A stretch of 28,778 nt of DNA from contig JAIXMF010000162.1 in NCBI GenBank assembly GCA_025201365.1, positions 1-28,778 of the forward strand, written 5' to 3'. The stretch is from Syncephalis plumigaleata (Eukaryota > Zoopagomycota > Zoopagomycetes > Zoopagales > Piptocephalidaceae). Both the position numbers and the translations under genes were made by a program. Position 1 is the first letter of the stretch. The number at the start of each line of letters is the position of its first letter. This document shows positions 1-9,066 of this stretch, piece by piece. Below the pieces are notes generated by a model. It made no database searches and had not been told where the DNA came from. It was given only the letters and a program-made list of their open reading frames with translations.

Positions 1-465
1 GCTCGTTGGTGTATTCCCGTTTGCAGCGATTGATCTGGCCTGTTTTGAAACGCTAAAAACCACGTATATCAAGCGTGGTCAGGCTAAATTGCCAGCTGGC
101 GAGACATTTACACCATCGGTGTTTGGCACACTTGTATGCGGTATGATATCCGGTACAACAGGCGCAGTTGCCGTGTATCCGCTATCGTTGGTACGTACAC
201 GCTTACAAGCACAAGGTACACCGGGTCATCCTACAACTTATAGCGGCGCATTCGATGTGGTACGCGTCACATTGCAACGAGAGGGTATTCGAGGATTCTA
301 CAAAGGATTGGTACCGACACTAGTAAAGGTACGTAACTTGCAATGGAGTAACTTGCAATCATTAATCATTTTACTATTATTATTATTATCATTATTAATT
401 AGGTGGTACCAGCGGTGGGTATCTCTTATACTGTCTATGAAAAAACCAAGACTTACTTGGATTAG
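1..465 (+). CDS. Mitochondrial carrier (SCaMC / ATP-Mg-Pi type), C-terminal part
   Basis: This is the 3' end of a mitochondrial solute carrier; the gene starts before the window. The frame is open from base 2. Exon 2-328 is followed by an intron at 329-402 (GTACGT...TTAG, phase 0) and a last exon 403-465 ending in TAG. The protein runs through an AIDLACFETLK segment, then the third carrier repeat with the signature YPLSLVRTRLQAQG, and ends VVPAVGISYTVYEKTKTYLD. The PAVGISYTVYE ending and the AIDLA..ETLK segment are typical of calcium-regulated ATP-Mg/phosphate carriers (SCaMC, yeast Sal1), which exchange adenine nucleotides for phosphate across the inner mitochondrial membrane. The N-terminal EF-hands that would prove the subfamily lie outside the window. 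Carrier membership is near certain; the subfamily is likely. Confidence 0.88.
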
Positions 466-587
466 ATTTATTAATAATCATACTAGTCATTATAATAAAA
501 GAAACGCTACTTTTAAATGAATATAGTAAACGAGTATCATCATACATGTATATTAGGCATACTCATTAACTTTTATTATTATTGCTA

Positions 588-1928
588 TTATTCGTTTAAA
601 GCGATTAGTGCCATTAATCCTACACCTACTGACATGGCTAACAATTGAACGATGGATTGTCGAATGGTAACACCACGCGCAGCCAATAACTCTGGCACTA
701 CACCAACTGTAGCCACATAAATAAATCCACCTGCAGTAAATGGCATTACCAGATCGACATCATCGCCGTCATTGTCACTGGTAGATGCTTTGCTAATGTT
801 GGATTTCAACCAAATACCAGCTGCAGTACCGGCAAATGCCCCCAATGCCGTAATAGCCTGCGCCATAGCAGCACGGAATCGACTGAAACCACTTCGTAAT
901 AGAATGGCATAATCGCCAATCTCATGCGGTATTTCATGGAAGAAACAAGCAACAGCGGTGGTAATACCCAATGAACGAGAAGCGTAGAATGCGGCAGCTA
1001 CCGCTAATCCATCGGTGAAATTATGAGTGGCATCAGCTAATAAGTTCAAATAAGCGCTTAGTTTCAAAGATAATGACGCGTCCGTTGATTTTGATGCAAC
1101 GATATCACTAGTTGATGTTTGTTGTTGATTACCGGTGGATTTGGCTGATTTACGCTTACGTCCCTTTGTTTTAGCTGCTGTATCCACCGCCGAACTTTGT
1201 CCATCATATGACTCGTTATCATCTGTATAATCACTATGATTATCTTTGGAGATATGTTGATGACCGTGCTGATGACCGTGCTGATGATGTCCACCTTCAG
1301 ATGATCCATTTAATAGACGCATACCACGATCTATACTAAAGAATACCATGAATCCGGCTAGAACTGCTAGACCAATATAAAGACCACGAGTATGGTCATG
1401 ATGCTCGTCATGATGATGATGAGGATGATGCTCATGTTCATGTTCGTGTTCGTGTTCGTGTTCGTGAGAATGAGGTGCAAATGCATGAGGCAATAGATGC
1501 AAGAATACATCACCGAGTAGACTGCCTACCGCAAATGATACAAGCGTATTAAGTGTTGCCTCGCTGGTTTCATTTGGGATAAAGAACAAAACAGCAATAG
1601 GTGCTAGAGAAACATAAGCGGTAGCAGTTAATGCGGCATAAGCAGGATCTTTCGGAAAGAAGGCGTGTAGCATAGCCAGTTGACTTGGTGAGTTTGTATG
1701 GCTATGGCTATGACTATGACTATGGTCGTGGTCATGGTCGTGGTCGTGTTCATGCTTATGACTATGACTATGGTCGTGTTTAGACGTGTCTACCTCTTTG
1801 GCTAGTGCAAACGGTCCATAATTATTGTCATTGGCGGCTGTTATAATAATAATACCAAGGACTACTATCAGACTGGCGAATAGTGTCAAGGATGTTCTTC
1901 GACTATGAAAACTAGTAAATATTCTCAT
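588..1928 (-). CDS. ZIP-family zinc transporter (KE4/ZIP7-like), histidine-rich
   Basis: A complete intronless gene of 446 residues. Residues about 10-31 are a hydrophobic signal or anchor segment, followed by a long His/Asp run (about 51-78) on the luminal or exterior side. Membrane segments follow at about 105-125 and 128-150, then a second His-rich loop (151-180), another membrane segment (183-205), and a variable cytosolic-type loop with HGHQ repeats (213-230) and a basic patch (263-273). The metal-site motifs of ZIP transporters are present: HNFTDG at 302-307 and HEIPHEIGD at 331-339, so the transport site looks intact. KE4/ZIP7/Yke4 relatives move zinc from secretory compartments into the cytosol, and the His-rich loops fit that subfamily. 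The subcellular site is inferred from family and signal peptide. It converges with the carrier gene upstream and its start faces a relic-bearing intergenic region. Confidence 0.92.
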   Translation of the reverse strand: MRIFTSFHSRRTSLTLFASLIVVLGIIIITAANDNNYGPFALAKEVDTSKHDHSHSHKHEHDHDHDHDHSHSHSHSHTNSPSQLAMLHAFFPKDPAYAALTATAYVSLAPIAVLFFIPNETSEATLNTLVSFAVGSLLGDVFLHLLPHAFAPHSHEHEHEHEHEHEHHPHHHHDEHHDHTRGLYIGLAVLAGFMVFFSIDRGMRLLNGSSEGGHHQHGHQHGHQHISKDNHSDYTDDNESYDGQSSAVDTAAKTKGRKRKSAKSTGNQQQTSTSDIVASKSTDASLSLKLSAYLNLLADATHNFTDGLAVAAAFYASRSLGITTAVACFFHEIPHEIGDYAILLRSGFSRFRAAMAQAITALGAFAGTAAGIWLKSNISKASTSDNDGDDVDLVMPFTAGGFIYVATVGVVPELLAARGVTIRQSIVQLLAMSVGVGLMALIALNE

Positions 1929-2058
1929 CTTGTACTAGTGCCTAATAATAAAGTGAACAACTACTGGATAGGAACAAGGTAGAAAGAGAAAGAGTGTGAT
2001 TTATAATGATATGATACGTGAAAGCAACGTGCTAGTCATTGATGGAATATAATTGGTA

Positions 2059-2474
2059 CAAGATTTTCCTTCTGATTAACGCAGCTAGCCTTTTGTTTCT
2101 ACTAATAAGTAATAGCAATGATAATACATATTTAGATGTGAAAGCGGTAACCATCACAGTTAAGTTGTTTGTTGTTGTCCTTCATTTCTTGAACATTTAG
2201 AAGTAATGGCACTTTGATGTAGTTGTGTTGGAACACCATTTCCATTGCAAATACTGAGAATAATCTGAATAACATTCAGACATGCTGTCATATCCCGATT
2301 CCATACACGATACTCGAATCCTTTACCATTCATGTCATCTTTACAATTCTGATGTGTAAATCTAATAGAATAATGAATTAGTATATTGTTATACATTGTA
2401 CTCATATTAAGAAGGCATGACAAGTGACAATAGGATATCTCGTCAATTAGAAAGACTTGAACACCATGCTTCAT
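2059..2474 (-). mobile_element. Element A: old, truncated Fanzor-bearing element
   Basis: A decayed relative of elements B-D. One terminal repeat is recognisable at about 2059-2100, starting CAAGATTTTCC and preceded by TA at 2057-2058; it ends in the same GCTAGCCTTTTGTTT block seen in the other copies (GTTAGCCTTCTGTTT in B). The opposite end is missing: no GGAAAA..CTG-TA end is found before the F-box gene at 2574. The coding part lies on the minus strand and is described separately. Its divergence from B-D and the lost end indicate that it is the oldest copy here. Confidence 0.6.
2160..2474 (-). pseudogene. Fanzor C-terminal fragment (RuvC-II/zinc/RuvC-III region), degenerate
   Basis: A minus-strand frame of 104 codons contains EYRVWNRDMTACLNVIQI, nearly the same as the WNRDMAACLNFIQI block of elements B-D. 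The WNRD..A..N pattern is the third RuvC segment of TnpB/Fanzor nucleases, where the Asp of NRD is catalytic. Unlike B-D, this copy continues upstream into VFLIDEISYCHLSC, which resembles the Fanzor RuvC-II segment (DE followed by a Cys-rich zinc ribbon). The Cys spacing is irregular (CHLSC, then a single NCKDD), so the zinc ribbon is probably broken. The ATG at 2474 is unlikely to be a true start, because a Fanzor protein would be several hundred residues longer. Inferred to be a non-functional remnant. Confidence 0.6.
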
Positions 2475-2573
2475 TGTTATCTACGCTTGCGTATGATTTA
2501 TTTATGTATTCTTGATTAAAATAACGTCATTGTATTTCTCTACCCCATATCGCCTTTCTTATTCCATTCCACT

Positions 2574-4202
2574 ATGTCTACTACTACTACTGAAATATCG
2601 AGTAATTCCAACTCGTCTTGTAGATTACTACTTTGTCTGAATACTCTTCCATCTCATGACCAGTGTGTCTTTCGTAGTCTACTTGGCCATATTGAATTAT
2701 TGCGTTTATCAGCATGTTGTCGCTCGTTAAGAAGCAGTATTCGAAATGATAAAGCATTATGGCAAGAACGATATCATAGGGATTTCCTATCAGGAGCCTA
2801 TTATGTCAAAGAAATGGAATTCGTATTATGGTGTGTACGCACGGATGTCAACAATCCATGTACATCGGATAAACGAGCCGATCTACTAGAGAATGTGGAC
2901 TGGTACAACACATATCGTCGACGAGTGAGCACCAAGAATAATTGGCGATATGGACGATACAAGACCACACATATCGATATGAAATCTGACAAGAATGGAG
3001 TATGTTATGCCATAGAAGCCGAGTATAATAGTTTAGTTATTATACAACAAAATCGCCCAGACGAAACGCCAGATCACAGTTATATTTTAGAATATCTACC
3101 GCACTCAAACCTTAGATCAAGCAACAATACTGTATATAACAGTACGTTATCTACATCGCCAAATGTTCTTCTGCTGGATAGTGGTAATGCAACTCAGGAT
3201 GATTATGTTGCGGGTGACCATTACATAGCTGTACGACCTGATGTATTCGAGAGTGATACCGACTTTAATGTAAAAATACTTACCCGTAAACATGGTGGTA
3301 TTTTCACTACATTCGATGTTCCAGTACAATATCGACTGGATACAATTGAGGGGAAATGGGCATTATTAGTGTATGAGAGAGATGGATTATTCCATGATTC
3401 ACCAGTTTGTATACGTAAGTGTAGTAACTATACAATAATGCAATATAACTAGTGCTAATAATCAATGAATTCAGCTGGTATAATGGTATTCGATATAGAT
3501 AATAGCATCATGTGTCCAGGAAGTATTGATGATACATGGAATGCGACATGTTTCTACAAAACAACCAATAATACAGCAATAGTATATACGGCAAGACTAG
3601 TCGAAGATGATGATGTAGGACGTATTGAATGGGCATTATACCAATTCTCAAGCAATAATCCTGTTGTACAATTACGAAATGGCTGGTTTCAACTACCTGA
3701 AAGGATTAGGGCTGTGTCAATATTTGCTCAAAATTCATACGATTCGCATATGCTAATTGAAATACTTGATTCTGTTCGTAGTGATCTATCCATAATACAT
3801 AATATAGCATCCGATGGTCAAAGCCATACTCCACGTAATTGCTATACTATATCTAAGCAACACATGCCTATTCCATTATTAAAGGCTGGATGCAGATATT
3901 CAATGTTTGATTTCAGACCAACAAAAGTATGGACAGACTTATTCTATAATGACGATCAAGTATTACAAATACCGGGTACAGTATCCATAAGAAATCTTAT
4001 TGGAGATCTATATATTTTTATTACAAGAAACCATGATCGTATAGAACGTCGATTGCTTGTAGACATCAATAGAAAAGAAATAATACGCAGACTGGACGTA
4101 CCAAACACGGACATGCACTTCAATGATTTTGCAATGCTTGGTACGATAGGTAGTTCTCGTGACAGCGATGCACCGATATTACAAGAATACGGTGAACTAT
4201 AG
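2574..4202 (+). CDS. F-box-like protein of unknown function
   Basis: Two exons, 2574-3414 and 3475-4202, join in phase 1 across a 60-nt intron (GTAAGT...TTCAG) to give 522 residues. Residues about 24-70 resemble an F-box: LPSHDQCVFRSLLGHIELLRLS, then a CRSLR block, then DKALWQERYHRDF. The order Leu-Pro start, helix pair, LW..RY..DF is typical of fungal F-box proteins, which bind Skp1 and present substrates to an SCF ubiquitin ligase. The remaining roughly 450 residues show no WD40 or LRR repeat that I recognise; they alternate short hydrophobic beta-like stretches with polar loops, so a divergent beta-propeller is possible but unproven. The intron is required: without it the first exon frame stops at 3452. 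Codon use is AT-rich like its neighbours. The gene call is firm, the F-box call moderate, and the substrate unknown. Confidence 0.72.
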
Positions 4203-4259
4203 AAAGCATCAATAAATCATTGCAATTCATTATCATTTCTTATAATACAATGGCGTTAA

Positions 4260-4303
4260 TAAAAGCTAAAAGCTAACGGCGCTAGTCAGTTGGAAAAACA
4301 CTG
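4260..4303. repeat. Element E: solo terminal inverted repeat of the CAGTGTTTTTCC family
   Basis: The plus strand reads toward GTTGGAAAAACACTG and is followed by TA at 4304-4305. Its reverse complement, CAGTGTTTTTCCAACTGA, matches the right ends of elements B-D and F. A GCTAAAAGCTAAC block lies inside it, as in the other copies. No partner end is visible upstream, so this is a solo or deleted copy. It lies in the gap between the F-box gene and the truncated proteasome fragment. Confidence 0.6.
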
Positions 4304-4529
4304 TACTTGCAACTTATCCATTCATAGTAATGCTAGTGCTAATGCTAATGTCTATCAATGTGCATGTCCCATATTACAAATGACCAATGTTCCATGCGCC
4401 ACCATTGAAGGGTATGACGTCGGAACTGAATTGACAACCATTGTTGCGTCAGCACTTGCTTCCTCCATTCATCCAGTACTTGTCCGATCACTACAACCAC
4501 CACAACAACAACAGCACTTGTTATTCACA

Positions 4530-4752
4530 ATGACTACGGTACTTAAGGCAGGCGAGGTTGATCTTGGTGTAAGTATGATGTCATAGCTATCTGCTACTTG
4601 CACTAGTATTCCTGTATATTGATGACAATCGTGTCTTGTAGACCACCATCATGGCGGTGGAATTTGAAGGCGGTGTCATTGTCGCTGCTGATTCTCGTAC
4701 CACGATCGGTGTTAACATTGTCAATCCATTCCAGTGCACATGTGATCATTGA
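4530..4752 (+). pseudogene. Proteasome subunit beta type-1 (Pre3/PSMB6-like), 5' fragment only
   Basis: Exon 4530-4568 (13 codons ending GEVDLG) joins in phase 0 across an intron at 4569-4641 (GTAAGT...TTGTAG) to an exon starting TTIMAVEFEGGVIVAADSRT. The joined order GEVDLG-TTIMAV is the propeptide-mature junction of the catalytic beta-1 subunit, whose N-terminal Thr acts as nucleophile after autocleavage. The match stops right after ADSRTTIG: the frame reads 13 unrelated residues and hits TGA at 4750-4752, giving 49 residues against roughly 200-240 for the family. No downstream beta-1 sequence (for example the NRVTDKL region) was found before 5600, and no intron restores the frame. The fragment keeps its splice sites and upstream region, so it looks like a partial duplicate or a deletion relic, not a working subunit. 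An intact copy must exist elsewhere if this is a pseudogene. Confidence 0.75.
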
Positions 4753-5478
4753 GATTTCTACTTGGAACTACACGAATAAACATCCGATCCAGCATCATTT
4801 TAGCCGATTCTTCACTTTACTATATTTACTTCAATATCATGCTAATTTTAGTTCAACCTATACAAATAGAATGTTCTTCCTTTCATTCTAGACAGTTCAA
4901 TGACCAAATCAAACATAAAGGTCTTTAATCTCAGCTAACTGAGTTATAACAGCTATGAATATGCGAATTCCATTAGGAACACTGCCAATTATAGCAGTGG
5001 TATATCCATTTTTACAAAGCTCTAATTGAATGGCATGCCAACGTGCCATGTAGCATGACAGCTGTAACATTCCGCAAACAAAGCGGCACTAGTATCATGT
5101 AATATTTACAAAGGCGACGATTGACTACGCTAATACCAACTTGCAATGCCAACACGCAATAGACAATGCAAACAACCATTCTATGGTGATATGTGTCTAT
5201 ACACACATACGCACAATACAGTCAATCCACCGTGTTATATTTTTATATTTATGATTCTACACGATAATGCTTGCTTCCCACGTCTTATCCTAATGCGACA
5301 CTTGCTGTTATTTACAGAATGACTACGATTAATGAATGGGTAAATCGTTTGATCATTCAAGGAATGAGATTATTGAGATACTAAAAAAGTCTACATGTTA
5401 TCCATTTTTATTACACTCCATTGAATTGCCTTAACCTTGTCGTTTTCACATTGTTAACTCATCGTCTGGCGAGATCAT
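4753..5478. other. Gene-poor stretch, nothing recognised
   Basis: About 725 bases follow the broken beta-1 fragment. I find no ORF with family character, no transposon ends and no RNA gene. The small antisense frame at 5012-5206 shows no recognisable motif. The distal part is probably promoter for the secreted peptide gene downstream. Confidence 0.5.
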
Positions 5479-5486
5479 TATAAAAA
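5479..5486 (+). promoter_or_regulatory. TATA box of the 62-aa secreted peptide gene
   Basis: TATAAAAA followed by GGCC lies 167 bp before the ATG at 5653. Between them is a long CA/CT-rich leader (ACACACACAC at about 5525, CTCTCTTCTC at about 5546). A strong TATA box with a pyrimidine/CA-rich leader fits a highly transcribed gene. The transcription start is inferred to be roughly 25-35 bp downstream. Confidence 0.65.
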
Positions 5487-5652
5487 GGCCGTCGTTCATC
5501 GTCATGAAGAGAACATATCATCACACACACACAACCAACAACCAGCTCTCTTCTCTAGTCAACTGTCTAATAATCACTTTTGATATTATATCGCAATACT
5601 ATATACACACCTGTTCAACAATCAACCAATCAACCAACTAATTAATATCACC

Positions 5653-5841
5653 ATGAAGTTCTCCACTGTCATCTTCGCTGCTGCCGCCATCCTCATTGCC
5701 GCCGCTTCCGCCGAGGCTCGTCCTGGTTTCACCAAGCCACCAACCTCTGGTACCCCATGTGCTGCCGGATCTCCTCCAACTGCTGGTCTTACCTGCCAAC
5801 CAAGCGGTGATGGCACTGGCTGGTGGACCTGGCGCTACTAG
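5653..5841 (+). CDS. Small secreted peptide, 62 aa, two cysteines
   Basis: A short intronless gene with start context ATCACCATGA. Residues 1-20 are a clear signal peptide (basic Lys2, hydrophobic core VIFAAAAILIAAA, cleavage likely after ASA or AEA). The mature part of about 40 residues is rich in Pro, Gly and Thr, has two cysteines (36 and 48) that could form one disulphide, and ends with a Trp-rich tail (GWWTWRY). Codon choice is strikingly different from most neighbours: GCC/GCT, ACC, ATC, TTC, CCA and GGT dominate, the pattern of very highly expressed fungal genes. It has its own TATA box upstream and an AATAAA at 5957-5962. I recognise no family. It could be an abundant secreted or cell-wall-associated peptide, an antimicrobial, or an effector; none of these is shown by the sequence. 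Confidence 0.82.
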   Translation: MKFSTVIFAAAAILIAAASAEARPGFTKPPTSGTPCAAGSPPTAGLTCQPSGDGTGWWTWRY

Positions 5842-5956
5842 ATTTAATCTGCATTGGCAGATTGATCCCAGCAGTTTATTGAAGAATATCTGACATGTCT
5901 CATTACTTTGACTAATCGAGTCTGGTCCTATATACATATACACATATACATATTGT

Positions 5957-5962
5957 AATAAA
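5957..5962 (+). terminator. Polyadenylation signal of the secreted peptide gene
   Basis: A canonical AATAAA lies 115 bp after the stop at 5841, within AT-rich sequence with TATATA runs on both sides. This is the expected 3'-end signal for the peptide mRNA. Confidence 0.5.
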
Positions 5963-6193
5963 CTGCATTGATATATTCAAACTACATATATATATACTAC
6001 AGTATCAAATTATCATATTGTTAAATTTCCCTATTGAAATCATTAATACATCCAACAAATGCCAATCGGTTGTCAATGAAAGGAAGTGAATCGAGGAAAA
6101 TCGTAACATTATGTTAAAAACGAATCAAAATTGATAGTAATTGCTAATGAGGGAGTAATTCTTTTCTCATTCTTTCGCATTCGCTTACGCAAC

Positions 6194-7285
6194 ATGTCTA
6201 ATCAAGAAGCAACTAGTCTGACGGCGCAAATACTTCGAGCTACTCGTTCTGGTCATGATAAAACGGACAAGTTGGCGCAATTACGTTCAGTGACCGCACT
6301 CAGAGATGCTCGTCTTTATCGTCAACTGCTACGAGACTTTTGGGCTGTCTACCAGTCGTTTGAAGCAGCCTGGTCGACAATATTGCAGGATAATAGGAGT
6401 ACTGCCGACAAGGAACATCTAGGTCGTGTGCAGGAAATACTCACTAACGTTTGGATGCCGGAATTGGCACGAACAGCGGCATTTGAGGTTGATTTAGAAT
6501 TTTATTACAAGGATGATGCACGATCATTACTGGCATCCAATGCAACAACAAGTATATCCGATAATGATGATAATAATGCGTCATTCGACGAGATAACCAT
6601 TGCGCGACGAGCATTGGAATTAGCCGAGGAAAGTATGAGTCCGGCTGCCAAAGCGTACAAGGTATAGGTTTCATTCATTCCACTATTACTTGATCATACA
6701 CTAAACTACTCATCTAGACTCATATTGCGGAAATAGCCATTACTGAGCCTATTAGATTATTGGCCTATGCGTACACCATGTAGCTAGTTTACTTGACAAT
6801 ACGCTTATCGTGTAATAACCATGATATTTAGGTATTCTGCCATTACAGCTGGTGGTCAAATATTACGATCTCGTCTAGTAAAGCACTTATTGTTCTTTAC
6901 ACCAACAGATGAATCGCAATCAAATTTACCACGTTCTGCGTTACATCCGGAGTACGCGTTGAATGGACAGCAATTGTTTGATTTCTATCCAGTTGCAAAT
7001 GTACGAGAGGATGCTGTGGAGGATTGGCGGCTTGAACGTCCTATTCAACGCAAGCGACTTCGAACCGAGCTAAAACGTCGCTTGGACGCCTTGACATTGT
7101 CGCCATCCGAGATTGACACCATTATTGATGAGGCCAATTACATTTTCGCTAATAATGCCAAGGTGCTAAGCGAAGCGAGTGATGGCGCCGGATGGTATCT
7201 CCTGCAATGGGCACTATCATGGGGTGCAATTACTGCCGCAGTGGCTGCAACAACCGTATGGCTATTCTCCATCTGGAAACGATAG
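6194..7285 (+). CDS. Heme oxygenase-like protein with C-terminal membrane anchor
   Basis: Three exons (6194-6661, 6718-6779, 6832-7285) join in consistent phase to give 327 residues. The heme oxygenase fold is recognisable: ILRATRSGHDKTDKL near the N-terminus places His21 where the proximal heme ligand sits, the middle carries PIRLLAYAYTMYSAITAGGQILRSRL (GGQ at 184-186, written here as one run broken by exon 3 at Met177), and the C-terminal third keeps the LLFF...EANYIFANNAKVL pattern. The last 25 residues form a hydrophobic helix closed by WKR, a tail anchor as in eukaryotic ER heme oxygenases. Family role: oxidative cleavage of heme to biliverdin, iron and CO at the ER face. Oddity: the distal-helix GD of GDLSGGQ is replaced by AI here, so the catalytic Asp is absent. 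An in-frame ATG at 6131 exists, but 6194 fits the family N-terminus better. Confidence 0.82.
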
Positions 7286-7328
7286 CTTATATAGTTAAGA
7301 ATTCATTATTGTATATAAATCTAATATA

Positions 7329-7622
7329 CAGGGTTTTTCCAACCGATTAACACTGTTAGTCTTCAAGTTTTATCTTTATTAATAAATACATTCTTAGTGC
7401 AAGGTAAATTCTAGTTATGCAGAACGTTGTTTGATGCGGCCTTAATGGCATTCACATTGTGATAATAACATGAGATCAATGCTCAACAAAGAATAAAGCA
7501 TCTACTAATGAAAGCTTCTATACTCACATAATGACAGCGACAAAGATGCTAACTATTATGTAAAAATATTTATTAGGAGCAAGAGTTAAAGGCTAGCAAT
7601 GCTAATCGGTTGGAAAACACTG
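7329..7622. mobile_element. Element F: 294-bp MITE with TA target sites
   Basis: The left end reads CAGGGTTTTTCCAACCGATT and the right end, reverse-complemented, CAGTGTTTTCCAACCGATTA, an inverted repeat of about 21 bp with one indel and one mismatch. TA dinucleotides flank both ends (7327-7328 and 7623-7624), the target duplication expected of Tc1/mariner-type insertion. The interior holds no coding frame and I see no Fanzor remnant. The outermost CAGNGTTTTTCCA is shared with elements B-E, so one transposase could mobilise all of them. It sits between the 3' ends of the convergent heme oxygenase and secreted-orphan genes. Confidence 0.8.
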
Positions 7623-7851
7623 TACGTTATATTACATACATCATTTCATACATTACCGTTGTTTACTAAATACCATTTTGTACTATAACACTCTACAAAG
7701 AAAATTGTTTGACAGCAAATTTGTAAATTTTATTCATCAATTTAGATCATTGTATATGCGATTGACAAAAGCTGAATGATGATAGAATAAAAATAGTCTA
7801 TTTGTAGTATGATTGTTTATTACTACTACTGTTATTATCGTTGCTGTCGAT

Positions 7852-9066
7852 TTAGTTAGACATGCTTCTAGTAAGTGGAGGACGACCTGCTGCTTGTGGT
7901 AATGCCGCGCGATTATTCACCGTCTGTGGCATGGTAATGCTAATATAAGGCGGTGGTTTATCGTGCCTCGAATGATTCGGTGGACTTGACCCTTGATTCA
8001 GGTCACATTTGAGCTTCAAATCGTCGTATAAAGTCCTAACCTGCTCTTCATTCTTTCCACCTTCGTCATAGATTTTGGAGTGGAATAGCCCGAGTAATTC
8101 GAACATTTTCTGGTTAATTTCCTTGACCATTTCATTTGCTTGAACAGCGTTGGTTGGATTAAGCTCCCTTAAATACTTGGATGCAACCTTTGAAAGATTT
8201 GAAAAGACAACCTTTCCGGAATTAAAGCATACTATAGCAATGTACATTCATGTATTAGATATCAATGATGCTAGCTGATTAGTATTTGGTATAGCTTACC
8301 GGAATCTATGGAAGTTTGAAGGAATAGATTTTCGTTCTTCATCTCACGTATAGCTAAAAACAACAGCAATTAGCCATTACCATTCTTCTTAGTATTTATC
8401 GTAATAGCTCCTTACTGCTTATAATTTGCGAAAATGCCCATCTCTTGTATCCAAATGGAAGCTTTTCAATTGTAGACATTTCTGTCCACCAATTCTTATC
8501 GCATCTATTCTCCAATATGAAACAGTCCTCGCCGCTAGTCTCGAATTCCTTATGAAGCTTAGGAAAGTTATCCTTCAATCCCCTTAATGGTAAATTACTG
8601 CGAGCATTGTATAGTCGCTGTTAAACAATATCATCAATTAGCTTTAATAATACTATCGATTGTTTGTTTGTTTGTTCACTTGCATTGATAAGGTAGTATG
8701 GCGTGTATTGTCTACCGAATTTTCTGCACACTAGTATAGCATCCATTGGTGGTACACCTCTGGCACTGGTATACTGTCCGTAGGCGTATACACCATCATT
8801 CTCAGGCACGTTGAATTCGTGTCGTTGCAACTTAAATCCGTTTTTTGTAAACTCATCTTGCTTTCCATAAACTGCATTATAGAATCCTTTGAAAAGTCCA
8901 CCTAAATACAGAGGAGTGTCATGCGTTAGTATCGATATCTAGTTTGCTTTCAATATATATATATGTATATATATGTATTACCACTGCCAGCTACAATATC
9001 AACGGCTGAACCGAGTACCAAAGCGCATAGCAATGATTTGCTAATTGCATTAAGATTAAATAGCAT
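7852..9066 (-). CDS. Secreted or luminal protein of unknown function (5 exons)
   Basis: Proposed exons on the minus strand: 9066-8982, 8901-8654, 8617-8416, 8353-8300 and 8231-7852, 322 residues. The ATG at 9066 starts a signal peptide of about 26 residues (hydrophobic core SLLCALVLGSAVDIVAG). The next part reads GLFKGFYNAVYGKQDEF and DGVYAYGQYTSARGVPP, then a helical region with charged repeats, and a Pro-rich tail (PPNHSRHDKPPPYISITMPQ) ending RPPLTRSMSN. No domain is recognised. Four junctions have good donors and matching phase; the second intron is uncertain. The obvious donor GTGAAC (8665 region) leads to a stop, whereas GTATTA at 8653 gives an in-frame join but an intron of only 36 nt. 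A TATA box lies about 105 bp upstream at 9171-9178. It follows the histone-fold gene on the same strand, 660 bp away. Confidence 0.65.

Noticed and set aside
4290-4586. 98-codon frame beginning in the solo transposon end
   Set aside because: It starts inside the terminal repeat, has low-complexity Gln/His content, and its end overlaps the proteasome exon in another frame.
8951-8978. TATATG/ATATAT runs considered as a TATA promoter
   Set aside because: They fall within the first intron of the secreted orphan; the TATA box at 9171-9178 is better placed.
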